Origin: Streptomyces sp. CB01373
Lineage (GTDB): Bacteria > Actinomycetota > Actinomycetes > Streptomycetales > Streptomycetaceae
Reading direction: 5' to 3'
DNA length: 64,000 bases
Assembly (NCBI RefSeq): GCF_002803075.1
Contig: NZ_NNBK01000013.1
Location: 109,929 to 173,928 of the forward strand
The notes under the pieces are model-generated. The model worked only from the letters and a program-made list of their open reading frames with translations. It was not told where the DNA came from and ran no database searches. Both the position numbers and the translations under genes were made by a program. This document shows positions 24,985-33,352 of this stretch, piece by piece (position 1 is the first letter of the stretch; the number at the start of each line of letters is the position of its first letter).

Positions 24985-25542
24985 TCAGCGCACGCGCACC
25001 AGCTCCGGGTCCTCCCGCAGCTTGCCGAGCGCCCGTGACACCGCCGACTTCACCGTCCCCACGGACACTCCGAGCACCTCGGCCGTCTGGTTCTCGGAGA
25101 GGTCCTCGTAATATCTGAGGACGACCATCGCCCGCTGCCGGGTGGGCAGCTTCATGATCGCCCGCCACATGGCGTCGCGCAGCGCCTGCTGCTCCGCCGG
25201 ATCGGCCGCGCCGGGCGCCGGCTCCGGCTCCGGCAGCTCGTCGCAGGCGAACTCGTCGACCTTCCGCTTGCGCCACTGCGAGGTACGGGTGTTCAGCAGA
25301 GCGCGGCGCACATAGCCGTCGAGCGCCCGGTGGTCCTCGATCCGCTCCCACGCCACGTACGTCTTGGTGAGCGCGGTCTGCAGCAGGTCCTCCGCGTCGC
25401 TCGGGTTCGCGGTCAGCGACCGCGCGGCGCGCAGCAGCACCGGCTGCCGGTCCCGCACGTACGACGCGAAGGACGGGTACGCCGCAGTCCCGGTCGCCAG
25501 AACGGCGGCTTTCGACACGCTGGTGCAGACGGGTGTGGTCAT
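24985..25542 (-). CDS. ECF sigma factor, SigE family of Streptomyces
   Basis: 185 residues. Region 2 ('FASYVRDRQPVLLRAARSLTANPSDAEDLLQTALTKTYVAWERI ... YVRRALLNTRTSQWRKRK') and region 4 ('LPTRQRAMVVLRYYEDLSENQTAEVLGVSVGTVKSAVSRALGKLRE') are intact and match the SigE-like group in which the anti-sigma factor is often missing; none is adjacent. The linker is acidic and Pro-rich. A TAGCGT hexamer lies 6 nt before the ATG, so the gene may be leaderless. The regulon is unknown. The small secreted-protein gene upstream on the same strand is separated by a terminator. Confidence 0.88.
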   Translation of the reverse strand: MTTPVCTSVSKAAVLATGTAAYPSFASYVRDRQPVLLRAARSLTANPSDAEDLLQTALTKTYVAWERIEDHRALDGYVRRALLNTRTSQWRKRKVDEFACDELPEPEPAPGAADPAEQQALRDAMWRAIMKLPTRQRAMVVLRYYEDLSENQTAEVLGVSVGTVKSAVSRALGKLREDPELVRVR

Positions 25543-25747
25543 GGCTCCACGCTAGGAGCGGCACCCGCTCCCGCGGATCGCCCGCAGGTCCCGCAGCCGG
25601 GTCCGCCTCAGGTTGTAGGGGTGGGTCCGGCCGCACCTCCTGTAGGTGGAGGAACGGGGCGCGTGTACTGCGGGTTCACCCCTGGGGGACGTCCCGGCCG
25701 GCGTTCCGGGCGAGCAGGTCACTGCGCCGCGGCCGCACGGAACACGA

Positions 25748-25779
25748 CTGCGCGGCGGTACCGAAGTACCGCCGCGCAG
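25748..25779. terminator. Terminator with 14-bp stem and CGAA loop
   Basis: Perfect arms at 25748-25761 and 25766-25779 with the tetraloop CGAA. It is downstream of the small secreted-protein gene on the minus strand and insulates the sigma factor gene. The same loop recurs in the terminator at 58056-58083. Confidence 0.8.
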
Positions 25780-25862
25780 AGGTGTGTTACGTCCCCACGA
25801 GCACACCCACCAGGGAGTTCAGGGCCGGCAGGTCCCCAGATCGCGCGCCGGCCCGCCCCGGC

Positions 25863-26174
25863 TCACCAGAGCCGGGTGAAGTGGACGACGACGTTCCTGT
25901 TGCCCTGCTGGATGGCCGTGAACGCGGAGCGGCTGACCTGTGCGGTGTTGCTCTGGTTCGTGGCGCCCGAGCCGACCGCCTGCTGCTGCGTCGTGGACGA
26001 GTTGCCGCTGTTGTCACGGCCGACCCCGCTGCCGACGACGCCGGCGACGCCCGCGTTCGATCCGTCGCCCGCGACGGCTCCCGTGTCCGCGGCGGCGACG
26101 CCGGTGAAGAGCGCCGCGGCGAGGGGGATGGCCGCGGCTGCGGCGAGAACACGGGCGGTACGGATGCTTGCCAT
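25863..26174 (-). CDS. Small secreted Asn/Gln/Ser-rich protein
   Basis: 103 residues. A clear Sec signal peptide ('RTARVLAAAAAIPLAAALFTGVAAA', cleavage after ~29) leads to a mature part of about 74 residues with no cysteine, rich in G, S, N and Q ('GNSSTTQQQAVGSGATNQSNTAQ'), ending in a hydrophobic/aromatic tail ('NRNVVVHFTRLW'). The N-x-x-Q spacing resembles curlin- or rodlin-like surface proteins that can form fibrils, but the match is only compositional. GGAGCAAC precedes the ATG. It could be a small surface protein of aerial hyphae or simply a secreted peptide of unknown role. Confidence 0.65.
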   Translation of the reverse strand: MASIRTARVLAAAAAIPLAAALFTGVAAADTGAVAGDGSNAGVAGVVGSGVGRDNSGNSSTTQQQAVGSGATNQSNTAQVSRSAFTAIQQGNRNVVVHFTRLW

Positions 26175-26540
26175 GTTGCTCCTCCAGTACGAGGTACGCG
26201 CCGGCTGCCTTGCCGGGAGTACATGAAGTACGGCTTTCGCCTGGACAGTTGGCCGACCGTCCGGGCCTTCTCACGACGTCGCGAGATCAGAGTTGCCCAC
26301 CGGAACCCGGCGAACCACCCCGGAGCGCCTGATTCGCACGCAAGCGTGAGGACAAGTCGATAAACCCCTTTCGCTGCCTTTTCTGTCGCCCCGCACCGCG
26401 GCGGGGACGGTGCGGACCGCTGCTCCCCAAGCGCCGCAAGGGCCGGGGCGCCTCTCGGGAAGCAGCCCGAAATCCCGGCCTTCCGGCGCGCCGCGCCCAC
26501 CCCTCTTCCCTTTCTCGAACGTACGTACGAACATAGAAGC
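26175..26540. other. Divergent promoter region
   Basis: A 366-nt gap between the secreted-protein gene and the primase-like gene, read in opposite directions. No ORF looks coding. The right end contains the self-complementary CGTACGTACG just before the start of the primase-like gene, which could be an operator or chance. Confidence 0.4.
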
Positions 26541-27434
26541 ATGGCCACCATCGACCGGCAGGCCACGACGCTGGCCCTCGCGCACGCCCTGTCAGCCGCC
26601 GAACGCGGGCTGGCCGTCATCCCCCTGTCCCGGACGAAACTCCCGGCCCTGCGCTCCCCGCACCGCGACGGCCCCGGCCCGGCGGGCCCGCCCGGTCCGC
26701 CATGTCCGCCCTGCCACGGCGAGTGCGGACGCTTCGGTCACGGGGTGTACGACGCCTCCAGCGACCCGGCCCGCATCCGGCAACTGTTCGCCGCCGCACC
26801 GTGGGCCACCGGCTACGGCATCGCCTGCGGACTGCCCCCGCACCATCTGATCGGCGTCGACCTGGACACCAAGAGCGGCACGGACGCCGCGACGGCCCTG
26901 CGCGAGCTCGCCCTGCGCCATCTGTTCACCATCCCCGCCACGGTGGTCGTGCTGACCCCCAGCGGCGGCCGCCACCTGTGGTTGAGCGGGCCGCCCGACG
27001 TCGTCGTCCCCAACTCGGCCGGCCGCCTGGCCCCCGGCATCGACATCCGCGGCGCCGGTGGCTACCTGGTCGGCCCCGGCTCCCGCACCGGACACGGCGT
27101 CTACGCGACCGCCCCCGGCACCGCGCGCCTCGCCCCGGCCCCCTGCCCGCGCGCCCTACTGCGCCTGCTGCTGCCCCCGCCCCGGACCTCCCGCCACCTC
27201 GCACCGCCCTCGGCGGGCCGGCACGGCCAGGGCCTGGTGCGGTTCGTCCTGGACGCTCATGAGGGCCAGCGCAACACCCGCCTGTTCTGGGCCGCCTGCC
27301 GCGCCTACGAGCACGGCATCGGCCCCTCCCTCGTCGACGCCCTGATCGACGCGGCCCGCCACACCGGCCTGACCGAACGCGAGGCCCGCGCGACCACAGC
27401 CTCCGCAGCCCGCCTGACGGGCCACCGGACCTGA
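26541..27434 (+). CDS. Bifunctional primase/polymerase-domain protein (prim-pol), stand-alone
   Basis: 297 residues. The archaeo-eukaryotic primase-type prim-pol fold is shown by 'GLAVIPLSRTKLPAL', 'GYGIACGLPPHHLIGVDLDTKSG' (acidic catalytic pair D-x-D), 'VVLTPSGGRHLWL' and 'PGIDIRGAGGYLVGPGS'. A short Cys/His cluster 'CPPCHGECGRFGH' inserted near residue 55 may bind zinc. The last ~80 residues form a small helical domain seen in related actinobacterial proteins. Such domains usually accompany helicases in plasmids and phages, but here there is no helicase and the context is chromosomal. Whether it makes primers, or acts in DNA repair, is unknown. A second member of the fold lies at 34009-34674. 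Confidence 0.8.
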   Translation: MATIDRQATTLALAHALSAAERGLAVIPLSRTKLPALRSPHRDGPGPAGPPGPPCPPCHGECGRFGHGVYDASSDPARIRQLFAAAPWATGYGIACGLPPHHLIGVDLDTKSGTDAATALRELALRHLFTIPATVVVLTPSGGRHLWLSGPPDVVVPNSAGRLAPGIDIRGAGGYLVGPGSRTGHGVYATAPGTARLAPAPCPRALLRLLLPPPRTSRHLAPPSAGRHGQGLVRFVLDAHEGQRNTRLFWAACRAYEHGIGPSLVDALIDAARHTGLTEREARATTASAARLTGHRT

Positions 27435-27580
27435 GCCCTCGGCGAGAACCGCCCCGAGCGGGCGCCGAATCATCGGCCGGGCCTGCTCGGCTGCCGGTCG
27501 CACGGCGGCGCTCCCGGAACCACACTGGTCAGTGGGGCGCCCCCGTTGGAGACGCCCGCCCACGACGGAAGGACGGATCC

Positions 27581-28240
27581 ATGCCCACGGACACGCCTCC
27601 CGGTCCGCTGCGGTTCCTGGTCTTCGGCGCGGCACTGCGGACCGGTTCTGCCAACGCACGCCTCGCCTCCCTCGTGGCCCGGCTCATCTCCGACACCGGT
27701 GCCACCGTCGACTTCGCCACCATGCGCGACTTCGACATGCCCTTGTACGACGGCGACATGGAGGCGACCGAAGGACTGCCCCAGGGCGCCCTGGCCCTGC
27801 GCGACCGACTCGAGCAGAGCGACGCCTTCGTCATCTCCTCGCCGGAGTACAACGCCTCCGTGCCGGGAGTTCTGAAGAACGCGATCGACTGGGTCTCCCG
27901 TGTCCGGCCGCAGCCGTTCAAGAACAAGCACGCGATGCTCGTCTCCGCCTCACCGTCCCTGATCGGCGGCAACCGCGGGCTGTGGGCTCTGCGGGTTCCC
28001 CTGGAGCACCTGGGCACCCGCGTCTACCCGGACATGTTCAGCCTGGCCGACAGCTACCAGTCCTTCGCCGAGGACGGAACACTGGCCGACACAGGGCTGC
28101 AGCAACGCCTCACCGAGACCGTGTCGGGCTTCCTGAGCCTCGTCGAAGCGGACGTCCGCTACGTCTGCCTGGAACGCCGGTGGTACGAGTTCCTGGGAGA
28201 CCGCACCGAGGCGGCCATCACCCAACGCGCCGAGTCGTGA
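27581..28240 (+). CDS. NADPH-dependent FMN reductase family protein
   Basis: 219 residues with the flavodoxin-like fold of FMN_red proteins: 'VFGAALRTGSANARLASLV' (phosphate-binding loop), 'PLYDGDMEA' and the signature 'VISSPEYNASVPGVLKNAIDWVSR'. These enzymes reduce FMN, quinones, azo dyes or metal ions with NAD(P)H. ATG at 27581 follows GGAAGGACGG. It is a single gene, ending before a hairpin terminator. The C-terminus is about 30 residues longer than in minimal members. The physiological substrate is unknown. Confidence 0.85.
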   Translation: MPTDTPPGPLRFLVFGAALRTGSANARLASLVARLISDTGATVDFATMRDFDMPLYDGDMEATEGLPQGALALRDRLEQSDAFVISSPEYNASVPGVLKNAIDWVSRVRPQPFKNKHAMLVSASPSLIGGNRGLWALRVPLEHLGTRVYPDMFSLADSYQSFAEDGTLADTGLQQRLTETVSGFLSLVEADVRYVCLERRWYEFLGDRTEAAITQRAES

Positions 28241-28281
28241 TGCCACGGAACCGGCGAGCCAGGGTAAGACAAGGTCACGCG

Positions 28282-28315
28282 GAAGGGGTGCCGCTCCGGA
28301 GAGTGGCACCCCTTC
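28282..28315. terminator. Terminator between FMN reductase and tRNA-Ser
   Basis: Arms 28282-28292 and 28305-28315 (GAAGGGGTGCC and its complement) form an 11-bp stem with a 12-nt loop. It serves the FMN reductase and the tRNA-Ser transcribed towards it. Confidence 0.7.
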
Positions 28316-28342
28316 TGACCTGCAAGCTTCTGACCTGCTACG

Positions 28343-28427
28343 CGGTGGGTGTGGGATTTGAACCCACGGTGACTCGCGCCACGACGGTTTTCAAGACCGT
28401 TCCCTTAGGCCGCTCGGGCAACCCACC
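28343..28427 (-). tRNA. tRNA-Ser (anticodon TGA)
   Basis: An 85-nt class II tRNA. The acceptor stem GGTGGGT pairs with ACCCACC, discriminator G. The anticodon stem ACGGT/ACCGT closes CTTGAAA, anticodon TGA (reads UCA/UCG). It has a long variable arm and T loop TTCAAAT. CCA is not encoded. Confidence 0.95.
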
Positions 28428-28489
28428 CCGCGCCGCTCGCGTGTGGCGGCGCGGGGACAAGACTAACGGGTTGGCGGGCGCGCGTGGGA

Positions 28490-29917
28490 TCAGCTGTCGC
28501 CGATGCGGGAGCCGAGGGTCAGCTGCGCCGTGTGCTCCTTGCCGCCGCGCTTGTAGGTGACGGTGACCTTGTCGCCGGGCTTGTGGGTCCAGATCTCGCC
28601 GATGAGGGTCGGGCCGGAGTCGATCACCCGGTTGTCGAGCTTGGTGATGACGTCGCCGGGCTTGAGGCCGGCCTCGGCGGCGGGGCCGCCCGACTCGACC
28701 GGGGCGGATCCGCTGACGCCCTGGTCGGTGATCTTGGCGCCGCTGGACGTGTCCTCCAGGGACACCGACGCGCCGATCTTGGCGTAGACGGGCTTGCCGG
28801 TCTTGATCAGCTGCTGGGCGACGTACTTGGCCTGGTTGATCGGGATGGCGAAGCCCAGGCCGATCGAGCCGGACTGGCCGGAGCTGCCGAGGCCGCCGCC
28901 GCTCGCGGACTGGATGGCGGAGTTGATGCCGATGACCGCGCCGCGCGCGTCGAGAAGCGGGCCGCCGGAGTTGCCCGGGTTGATGGAGGCGTCCGTCTGC
29001 AGGGCGCTCATGTAGGAGGCCTTGCTGTCGGAACCGCCGTCGCTGGAGGCGACGGGACGGTTCTTCGCACTGATGATGCCGGTCGTCACCGTGTTCGACA
29101 GACCGAAGGGCGCTCCGATGGCGATCGTCTCGTCGCCGACGGCCACCTTGTCGGAGTCGCCGAGGGCGAGCGGCTTGAGGTCCGAGGGGGCGTTCTTGAG
29201 CCGGATGACCGCGACGTCGTAGCCCTGGGCGTGGCCGACGACCTCGGCGTCGTACTTCCTGCCGTCGGGGAAGGTGGCGCTGAGCTTGCCACCGTCGACG
29301 GCGTCGGCCACCACGTGGTTGTTGGTGACGATGTGGCCCTGGGTGTCGAAGACGAAGCCGGTACCGGTACCACCCCGGCCGCCGCTCCCCTCGGCCTCGA
29401 TGGTGACCGTGCTCGGCAGGGCCTTGGCGGCCACACCCGCGATCGAGTTCGGGTCGCGCTTGATCTGCGAGGCGCCGGTGTCGGAGGCGGAGACCGTGGT
29501 AGAGCCGCTGTCGTCGTTCCTGGCCAGGGTGTAGCCGAGGCCTCCGCCCAGGCCGCCGGCGACCAGGGCGGCCACCAGGACCGCGGCGATCAGGCCGCCG
29601 CGCCGGCCGCCGGGCTTGGGCGCGGGCTGGTGCTGCTGGTACGCGGCGCCCCAGCCGGAGCCTCCCGCGCCGCCGTCCATGTAGGCGGGCGTGGCGGGCG
29701 ACGGGGGCGGCCAGGAGCCGTCGACGGGCGCGCCGGGGTCCTGCGGTGCGGGCGCGCCGTGGGCTCCCGGGACGTACGGGGGCACGTCCGGGGGCGGGGG
29801 TGCGGCAGGGCCGCCCTGGGGGGCGGCCGGGTGCGGGGAAGCAGCGGGAGTCTCCACCGGCACGGGAGGTGCGGACGGCGCCGGCGGTACCGTGTTGCCC
29901 TCGTTCTCGGTGCTCAC
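28490..29917 (-). CDS. htrA: HtrA/DegP-type membrane-anchored serine protease with PDZ domain
   Basis: 475 residues. A long Pro/Ala-rich cytoplasmic N-terminus (~1-105) is followed by one transmembrane helix ('GGLIAAVLVAALVAGGLGGGLGY') and an extracytoplasmic trypsin-like domain with the triad His (~203, 'VTNNHVV'), Asp (~235, 'GYDVAVIRL') and Ser (~315, 'NPGNSGGPL'), then a C-terminal PDZ domain from ~385. It should degrade or refold misfolded secreted proteins. The GTG start is set by AAGGAGAAG at the right distance. It is divergent from the glycerophosphodiesterase gene across a 260-bp promoter region. In Streptomyces, HtrA proteases answer to secretion stress via CssRS; no CssR site is identified here. 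Confidence 0.9.
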   Translation of the reverse strand: MSTENEGNTVPPAPSAPPVPVETPAASPHPAAPQGGPAAPPPPDVPPYVPGAHGAPAPQDPGAPVDGSWPPPSPATPAYMDGGAGGSGWGAAYQQHQPAPKPGGRRGGLIAAVLVAALVAGGLGGGLGYTLARNDDSGSTTVSASDTGASQIKRDPNSIAGVAAKALPSTVTIEAEGSGGRGGTGTGFVFDTQGHIVTNNHVVADAVDGGKLSATFPDGRKYDAEVVGHAQGYDVAVIRLKNAPSDLKPLALGDSDKVAVGDETIAIGAPFGLSNTVTTGIISAKNRPVASSDGGSDSKASYMSALQTDASINPGNSGGPLLDARGAVIGINSAIQSASGGGLGSSGQSGSIGLGFAIPINQAKYVAQQLIKTGKPVYAKIGASVSLEDTSSGAKITDQGVSGSAPVESGGPAAEAGLKPGDVITKLDNRVIDSGPTLIGEIWTHKPGDKVTVTYKRGGKEHTAQLTLGSRIGDS

Positions 29918-30178
29918 AGCTCTTCTCCTTGGTCCACGGCTGTTGTTGTCGGTCGCACTCGGTCACGCTCGGCATGCCCGCCGGCGACCCGGCGCGCACC
30001 AGCTGTGCATGTGCTGCAGATGTACGTAGTCAGCTTTTCCCACGGGCCGTCAGAGCACCATAAGCCGATGCTGTGGGTCCCGGTGCATTCTTTATATAGG
30101 TCATCTCGCATGAAAAGGACACATTATCGACGGCTCTCCGCCGTCCCGCCCATTCCGCCGCGGTGGCACCATGGCGCG

Positions 30179-31006
30179 GTGACCCACGTACGGCAGCACC
30201 ACATCCAGGTCGTCGCCCACCGCGGAGCCTCCGAGGCTGCCCCGGAGCACACGCTGGCCGCCTACCGGAAGGCCATCGAGGACGGCGCTGACGCCCTCGA
30301 GTGCGATGTGCGCCTGACCGCGGACGGCCATCTCGTCTGCGTGCACGACCGCCGCGTCAACCGTACGTCCAACGGCCGGGGAGCGGTGTCGGCGCTGGAG
30401 CTCGCCGACCTCGCCGCGCTGGACTTCGGATCGTGGCGCACGCGCGCGTCCTGGCGCGGCCGGGCCGAGGAGCCGGACTGGGAGGTGCGGCCCGAGGACC
30501 CGGAGGACACCTCCGTCCTCACCCTGGAGAGGCTGCTCGAACTCGTCGCCGACGCCGGGCGCCAGGTGGAGCTGGCCATCGAGACCAAGCACCCCACGCG
30601 GTGGGCGGGGCAGGTCGAGGAACGGCTGCTGGCGCTCCTGAAGCGGTTCGGACTGGACGCCCCCGCCTCGCCCGCGAAGTCGCCGGTGCGTGTGATGAGT
30701 TTCTCGGCACGTTCGCTGCACCGGGTGCGGGCGGCCTCGCCGACACTGCCGACGGTCTACCTGGTGCAGTTCGTCACACCGCGGCTGCGGGACGGGCGGC
30801 TGCCGGCGGGAGTCGGGATCGCGGGCCCCTCGATCCGCATCCTGCGCAACCAGCCGGCGTACGTGGAGCGGCTCAAGCAGGCGGGACACCAGGTGCACGT
30901 GTGGACCGTGAACGAGCCCGAGGACGTCGACCTCTGCGTGGACCTCGGGGTGGACGCCATCATCACCAACCGCCCGCGCGCGGTCCTGCACCGGCTCGGC
31001 CGCTGA
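30179..31006 (+). CDS. Glycerophosphodiester phosphodiesterase (GDPD)
   Basis: 275 residues with the GDPD TIM-barrel motifs: 'VVAHRGASEAAPEHTLAAYRKAIEDGADALECDVRLTADGHLVCVHD' holds the catalytic His pair and metal-binding Glu/Asp residues, and 'VHVWTVNEPEDVDLCVDLGVDAIITNRP' is the usual ending. No signal peptide is visible, so it is probably cytosolic: glycerophosphodiester to sn-glycerol-3-phosphate plus alcohol. The GTG at 30179 has no ribosome-binding site; a CACCAT hexamer lies 6 nt upstream, so it may be leaderless. The family is usually linked to phospholipid turnover. Confidence 0.88.
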   Translation: MTHVRQHHIQVVAHRGASEAAPEHTLAAYRKAIEDGADALECDVRLTADGHLVCVHDRRVNRTSNGRGAVSALELADLAALDFGSWRTRASWRGRAEEPDWEVRPEDPEDTSVLTLERLLELVADAGRQVELAIETKHPTRWAGQVEERLLALLKRFGLDAPASPAKSPVRVMSFSARSLHRVRAASPTLPTVYLVQFVTPRLRDGRLPAGVGIAGPSIRILRNQPAYVERLKQAGHQVHVWTVNEPEDVDLCVDLGVDAIITNRPRAVLHRLGR

Positions 31007-31185
31007 CCGCCGCCGGTCCAGCCGCGTGACCTGCCGTCGGTCCAGCCGCGATGACAGGGAGTGCTCCGGCGCGTTCGGTGCGTGACCGACCGTTCCAAAT
31101 GCGTCGCCGGACGCGATTCGGCCGGTTTCCGGTACAGGCCGGTGGGGCATCCACTCCGTGGCGTGGGGCGAAGGAGGTCTCGGGG

Positions 31186-31737
31186 GTGGCGTTGGTGGTG
31201 GCACAGGAGGTGCCCACGTCGTCGAGCATGGCCGTACCCCATGGCCCTGCGGGCGTGGGGGGAGCAAGGCGCCGGATGCGTGATCAACTGCGCGGCGGCG
31301 GCGTGGCGGAATCGGTCGTCGACGACGCCGTACTGATCCTTTCCGAACTCTTGAGCAATGCCTGCAAGCACGGCCGGCCGCTGCGCGGTGCCCTGGCCGG
31401 AGACGGCGACGTCCGGGCCGCGTGGCGGGTGGACGCGAGCGGCAGGCTGATCATCGAGGTGACCGACGGCGGCGGCCCGACCCGCCCGTCCCCGGCCACC
31501 CCCTCGGTCACCGCTCACGGCGGCCGCGGGCTGAACATCATCAGCGCGCTCTGCGACGACTGGGGCGTACGGGACAGCGTCGGCGGCGAGGTCACGGTGT
31601 GGGTGGTCGTCCACTCGGACGTGCACGACCCGGACGCCGGTCACCGTCGCGACGACTTCGCCTCCCGGATCACCGCGCCGCCGGTGGCGGCGGTGCCCGA
31701 CCTGGGCTTCACGGACGCCTTCGGCGACCTGGACTGA
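31186..31737 (+). CDS. RsbW-like ATP-binding regulatory protein
   Basis: 183 residues from GTG at 31186, chosen because AAGGAGG lies 8 nt upstream; the frame is open further to the left. It is a GHKL-type HATPase_c_2 domain: N-box 'LILSELLSNACKHGRP', G1 'VTDGGGP', G2 'HGGRGLNIISALCDDWGV'. There is no dimerisation/His domain, so it is an anti-sigma-factor/serine-kinase type rather than a sensor kinase. The C-terminal ~45 residues are polar and disordered. Streptomyces have dozens of such proteins, so the partner sigma factor or antagonist cannot be named. A second relative lies at 38452-38898. Confidence 0.8.
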   Translation: MALVVAQEVPTSSSMAVPHGPAGVGGARRRMRDQLRGGGVAESVVDDAVLILSELLSNACKHGRPLRGALAGDGDVRAAWRVDASGRLIIEVTDGGGPTRPSPATPSVTAHGGRGLNIISALCDDWGVRDSVGGEVTVWVVVHSDVHDPDAGHRRDDFASRITAPPVAAVPDLGFTDAFGDLD

Positions 31738-31934
31738 CCCACGCACGCGTACGCCGCGCCCGGGCATCGCCCGGGCCGGACCGCGGGCGCGTCCGTGCGC
31801 GCTGAGCCGACGGCTTCCGTGCACCGCTCTCCGGGCCCGTTCCGGGCGCGGGCGGGCGCGCGCGAGGCCTGCGAGCGGGAGACCCCGGGTCCGTCGAGGT
31901 ACTGCGTCCCGGACACGGACGCGGGGTCGACCGG

Positions 31935-31961
31935 TTGTCCACATTTCCCGCCGCGTCCACA
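31935..31961 (+). promoter_or_regulatory. DnaA box (perfect) plus a weaker neighbour
   Basis: TTGTCCACA at 31935-31943 is the Streptomyces DnaA-box consensus. GCGTCCACA at 31953-31961 has two mismatches. Both lie in the non-coding gap before the SEC-C gene. Confidence 0.5.
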
Positions 31962-32035
31962 GGGTCCCGTCGTTGACGGCGTGAACGGCTAGGCTCGCGC
32001 CCGTACGAGACGAGCCGTAACCGGGAGACACCCAG

Positions 32036-33001
32036 ATGGCCAAGAAGCGACCCCAGACGAAGGCCAAGCGCCCGCAGCTCACGGATGGAGAGGTCCCGGT
32101 CGTCGGTGCGCGCGAACCCTGCCCGTGCGGCAGTGGCCGACGGTACAAGGCCTGCCACGGCCGGGCCGCCGCGCACGCGGTGACCGAGCTGGTGCAGCGG
32201 CCCTTCGAGGGACTGCCCGGCGAGTGCGACTGGGTGGCGCTGCGCGAGCTGGTCCCCGCCGCCACGGCCGGGCTGGCCCTGCGCGACGGCCTGCCCGACG
32301 GCGTCCCGGCCGTCACACTCGCCACGGTCCTGCCGATGGCCTGGCCCGCGATGCGCCGCGACGACGGCTCGGTGCTGCTCGGCCTGCAGAACGACACGTC
32401 GTCCGGCGACATCAGCCGCGACCTCGCCGACACCCTGCTGCGCGCCCTGGAGGCCAAGCCGGGCACCCCGGTGCAGGGCCGCCGCGCCCCGGCCGACGGC
32501 CCGCGGCTCCAGGATCTGCTCGACCTGAAGGCCTCCTTCGAACCGGTGGTGCACGAGGGCTTCGAGTTCTGGGTGCCGGACGCGGAGAACGCGACGCCGG
32601 AGGTCACCGCCTCCCTGGAGCGGGCCAACGCGGCGGCCATTCCGACCGTGCGTCTGGAGAGCGTCGAGGCGGCGTACTGGTGCCTGACGCCGGAGAAGAA
32701 CCACCTGCGCTGGGTCATGCCGCACCCGGAGGAGCAGCTTCTGGACGCCCTCGCGCGACTGCACGCGGCGGGCCGTTCGAACCTCGGTGAGGGCACCCGT
32801 CTCGTGGGCTCCTTCCGGGCGCACGGCCTGACCGTGCCCGTGTGGGACCTGCCGAGCGAGATGGGCGCCCAGGACGTGGAGAAGCCGGCCGCCGAGTTCG
32901 CCGAGCACCTGGCCGCGGCGCTGGCCAGCGAGGCGCCGCTGACCGGGGACGAGCGCCGGGCCCGCGGCGGTCTGACCAACCGGCAGGTCACGCTGAGCTG
33001 A
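32036..33001 (+). CDS. SEC-C motif protein (DUF5926 type)
   Basis: 321 residues. A basic N-terminus ('AKKRPQTKAKRPQ') precedes a SEC-C zinc motif, 'EPCPCGSGRRYKACHGR' (C-x-C-x8-C-H), at about residues 27-43. The rest ('LRELVPAATAGLALRD ... FEFWVPDAENATPEVTASLERANAAAIPT ... AYWCLTPEKNHLRWVMPHPEEQLLDALARL') is an actinobacterial domain of unknown function. SEC-C motifs in SecA bind SecB and the ribosome, so a role near ribosomes or chaperones is possible but unproven. The ATG follows GGGAGACAC. A perfect hairpin terminator starts 6 nt after the stop. Confidence 0.8.
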   Translation: MAKKRPQTKAKRPQLTDGEVPVVGAREPCPCGSGRRYKACHGRAAAHAVTELVQRPFEGLPGECDWVALRELVPAATAGLALRDGLPDGVPAVTLATVLPMAWPAMRRDDGSVLLGLQNDTSSGDISRDLADTLLRALEAKPGTPVQGRRAPADGPRLQDLLDLKASFEPVVHEGFEFWVPDAENATPEVTASLERANAAAIPTVRLESVEAAYWCLTPEKNHLRWVMPHPEEQLLDALARLHAAGRSNLGEGTRLVGSFRAHGLTVPVWDLPSEMGAQDVEKPAAEFAEHLAAALASEAPLTGDERRARGGLTNRQVTLS

Positions 33002-33006
33002 GCGAC

Positions 33007-33042
33007 GACCGGGCGGCCGGACCTTCGACCGGCCGCCCGGTC
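33007..33042. terminator. Terminator after the SEC-C gene
   Basis: Two perfect 14-nt arms (33007-33020, 33029-33042) with an 8-nt loop, directly after the stop codon at 33001. The following 100 nt contain several copies of CCGGTCGCC-like sequence. Confidence 0.8.
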
Positions 33043-33272
33043 AGCCGCCCGGCCAGTCGCTGAGTCAGCCCTCCGGCCGGTCGCCGAGGCGGCCGTCCAG
33101 CCGGTCGCCCGGTCACCGTCCGGTCGCTCACCCGGCTCGGGCAGAGCAAGTGACGCCCGTCACAACCGACGGGCGGCGCAGTCGAGTCGGTGACCTAAAA
33201 GGCCATGCACCCGGTGACTGGAAAGCCGGGATCGAATTTGCGAACTGCCGATCTCTTGTTACCGTTCCAGTA

Positions 33273-33312
33273 GCCCGGTTGCTGGTGCATCCCCCGTCGC
33301 CAGCAACCGGGC
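33273..33312 (+). ncRNA. Conserved-looking hairpin, possible small RNA or attenuator
   Basis: GCCCGGTTGCTGG (33273-33285) and its exact complement (33300-33312) form a 13-bp stem around a 14-nt C-rich loop. It is preceded by an unusually AT-rich patch with TTGCGA and TTGTTAC (about 33237-33263) that could be a promoter. It lies in a 351-nt gap between convergent genes, so it is not a leader of either on the plus strand; on the minus strand it could be the terminator of the secreted-protein gene. Confidence 0.35.
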
Positions 33313-33352
33313 GCTTGCGTGTCCGCAGCCGTTCACCGAGCGCAGCGGCACG

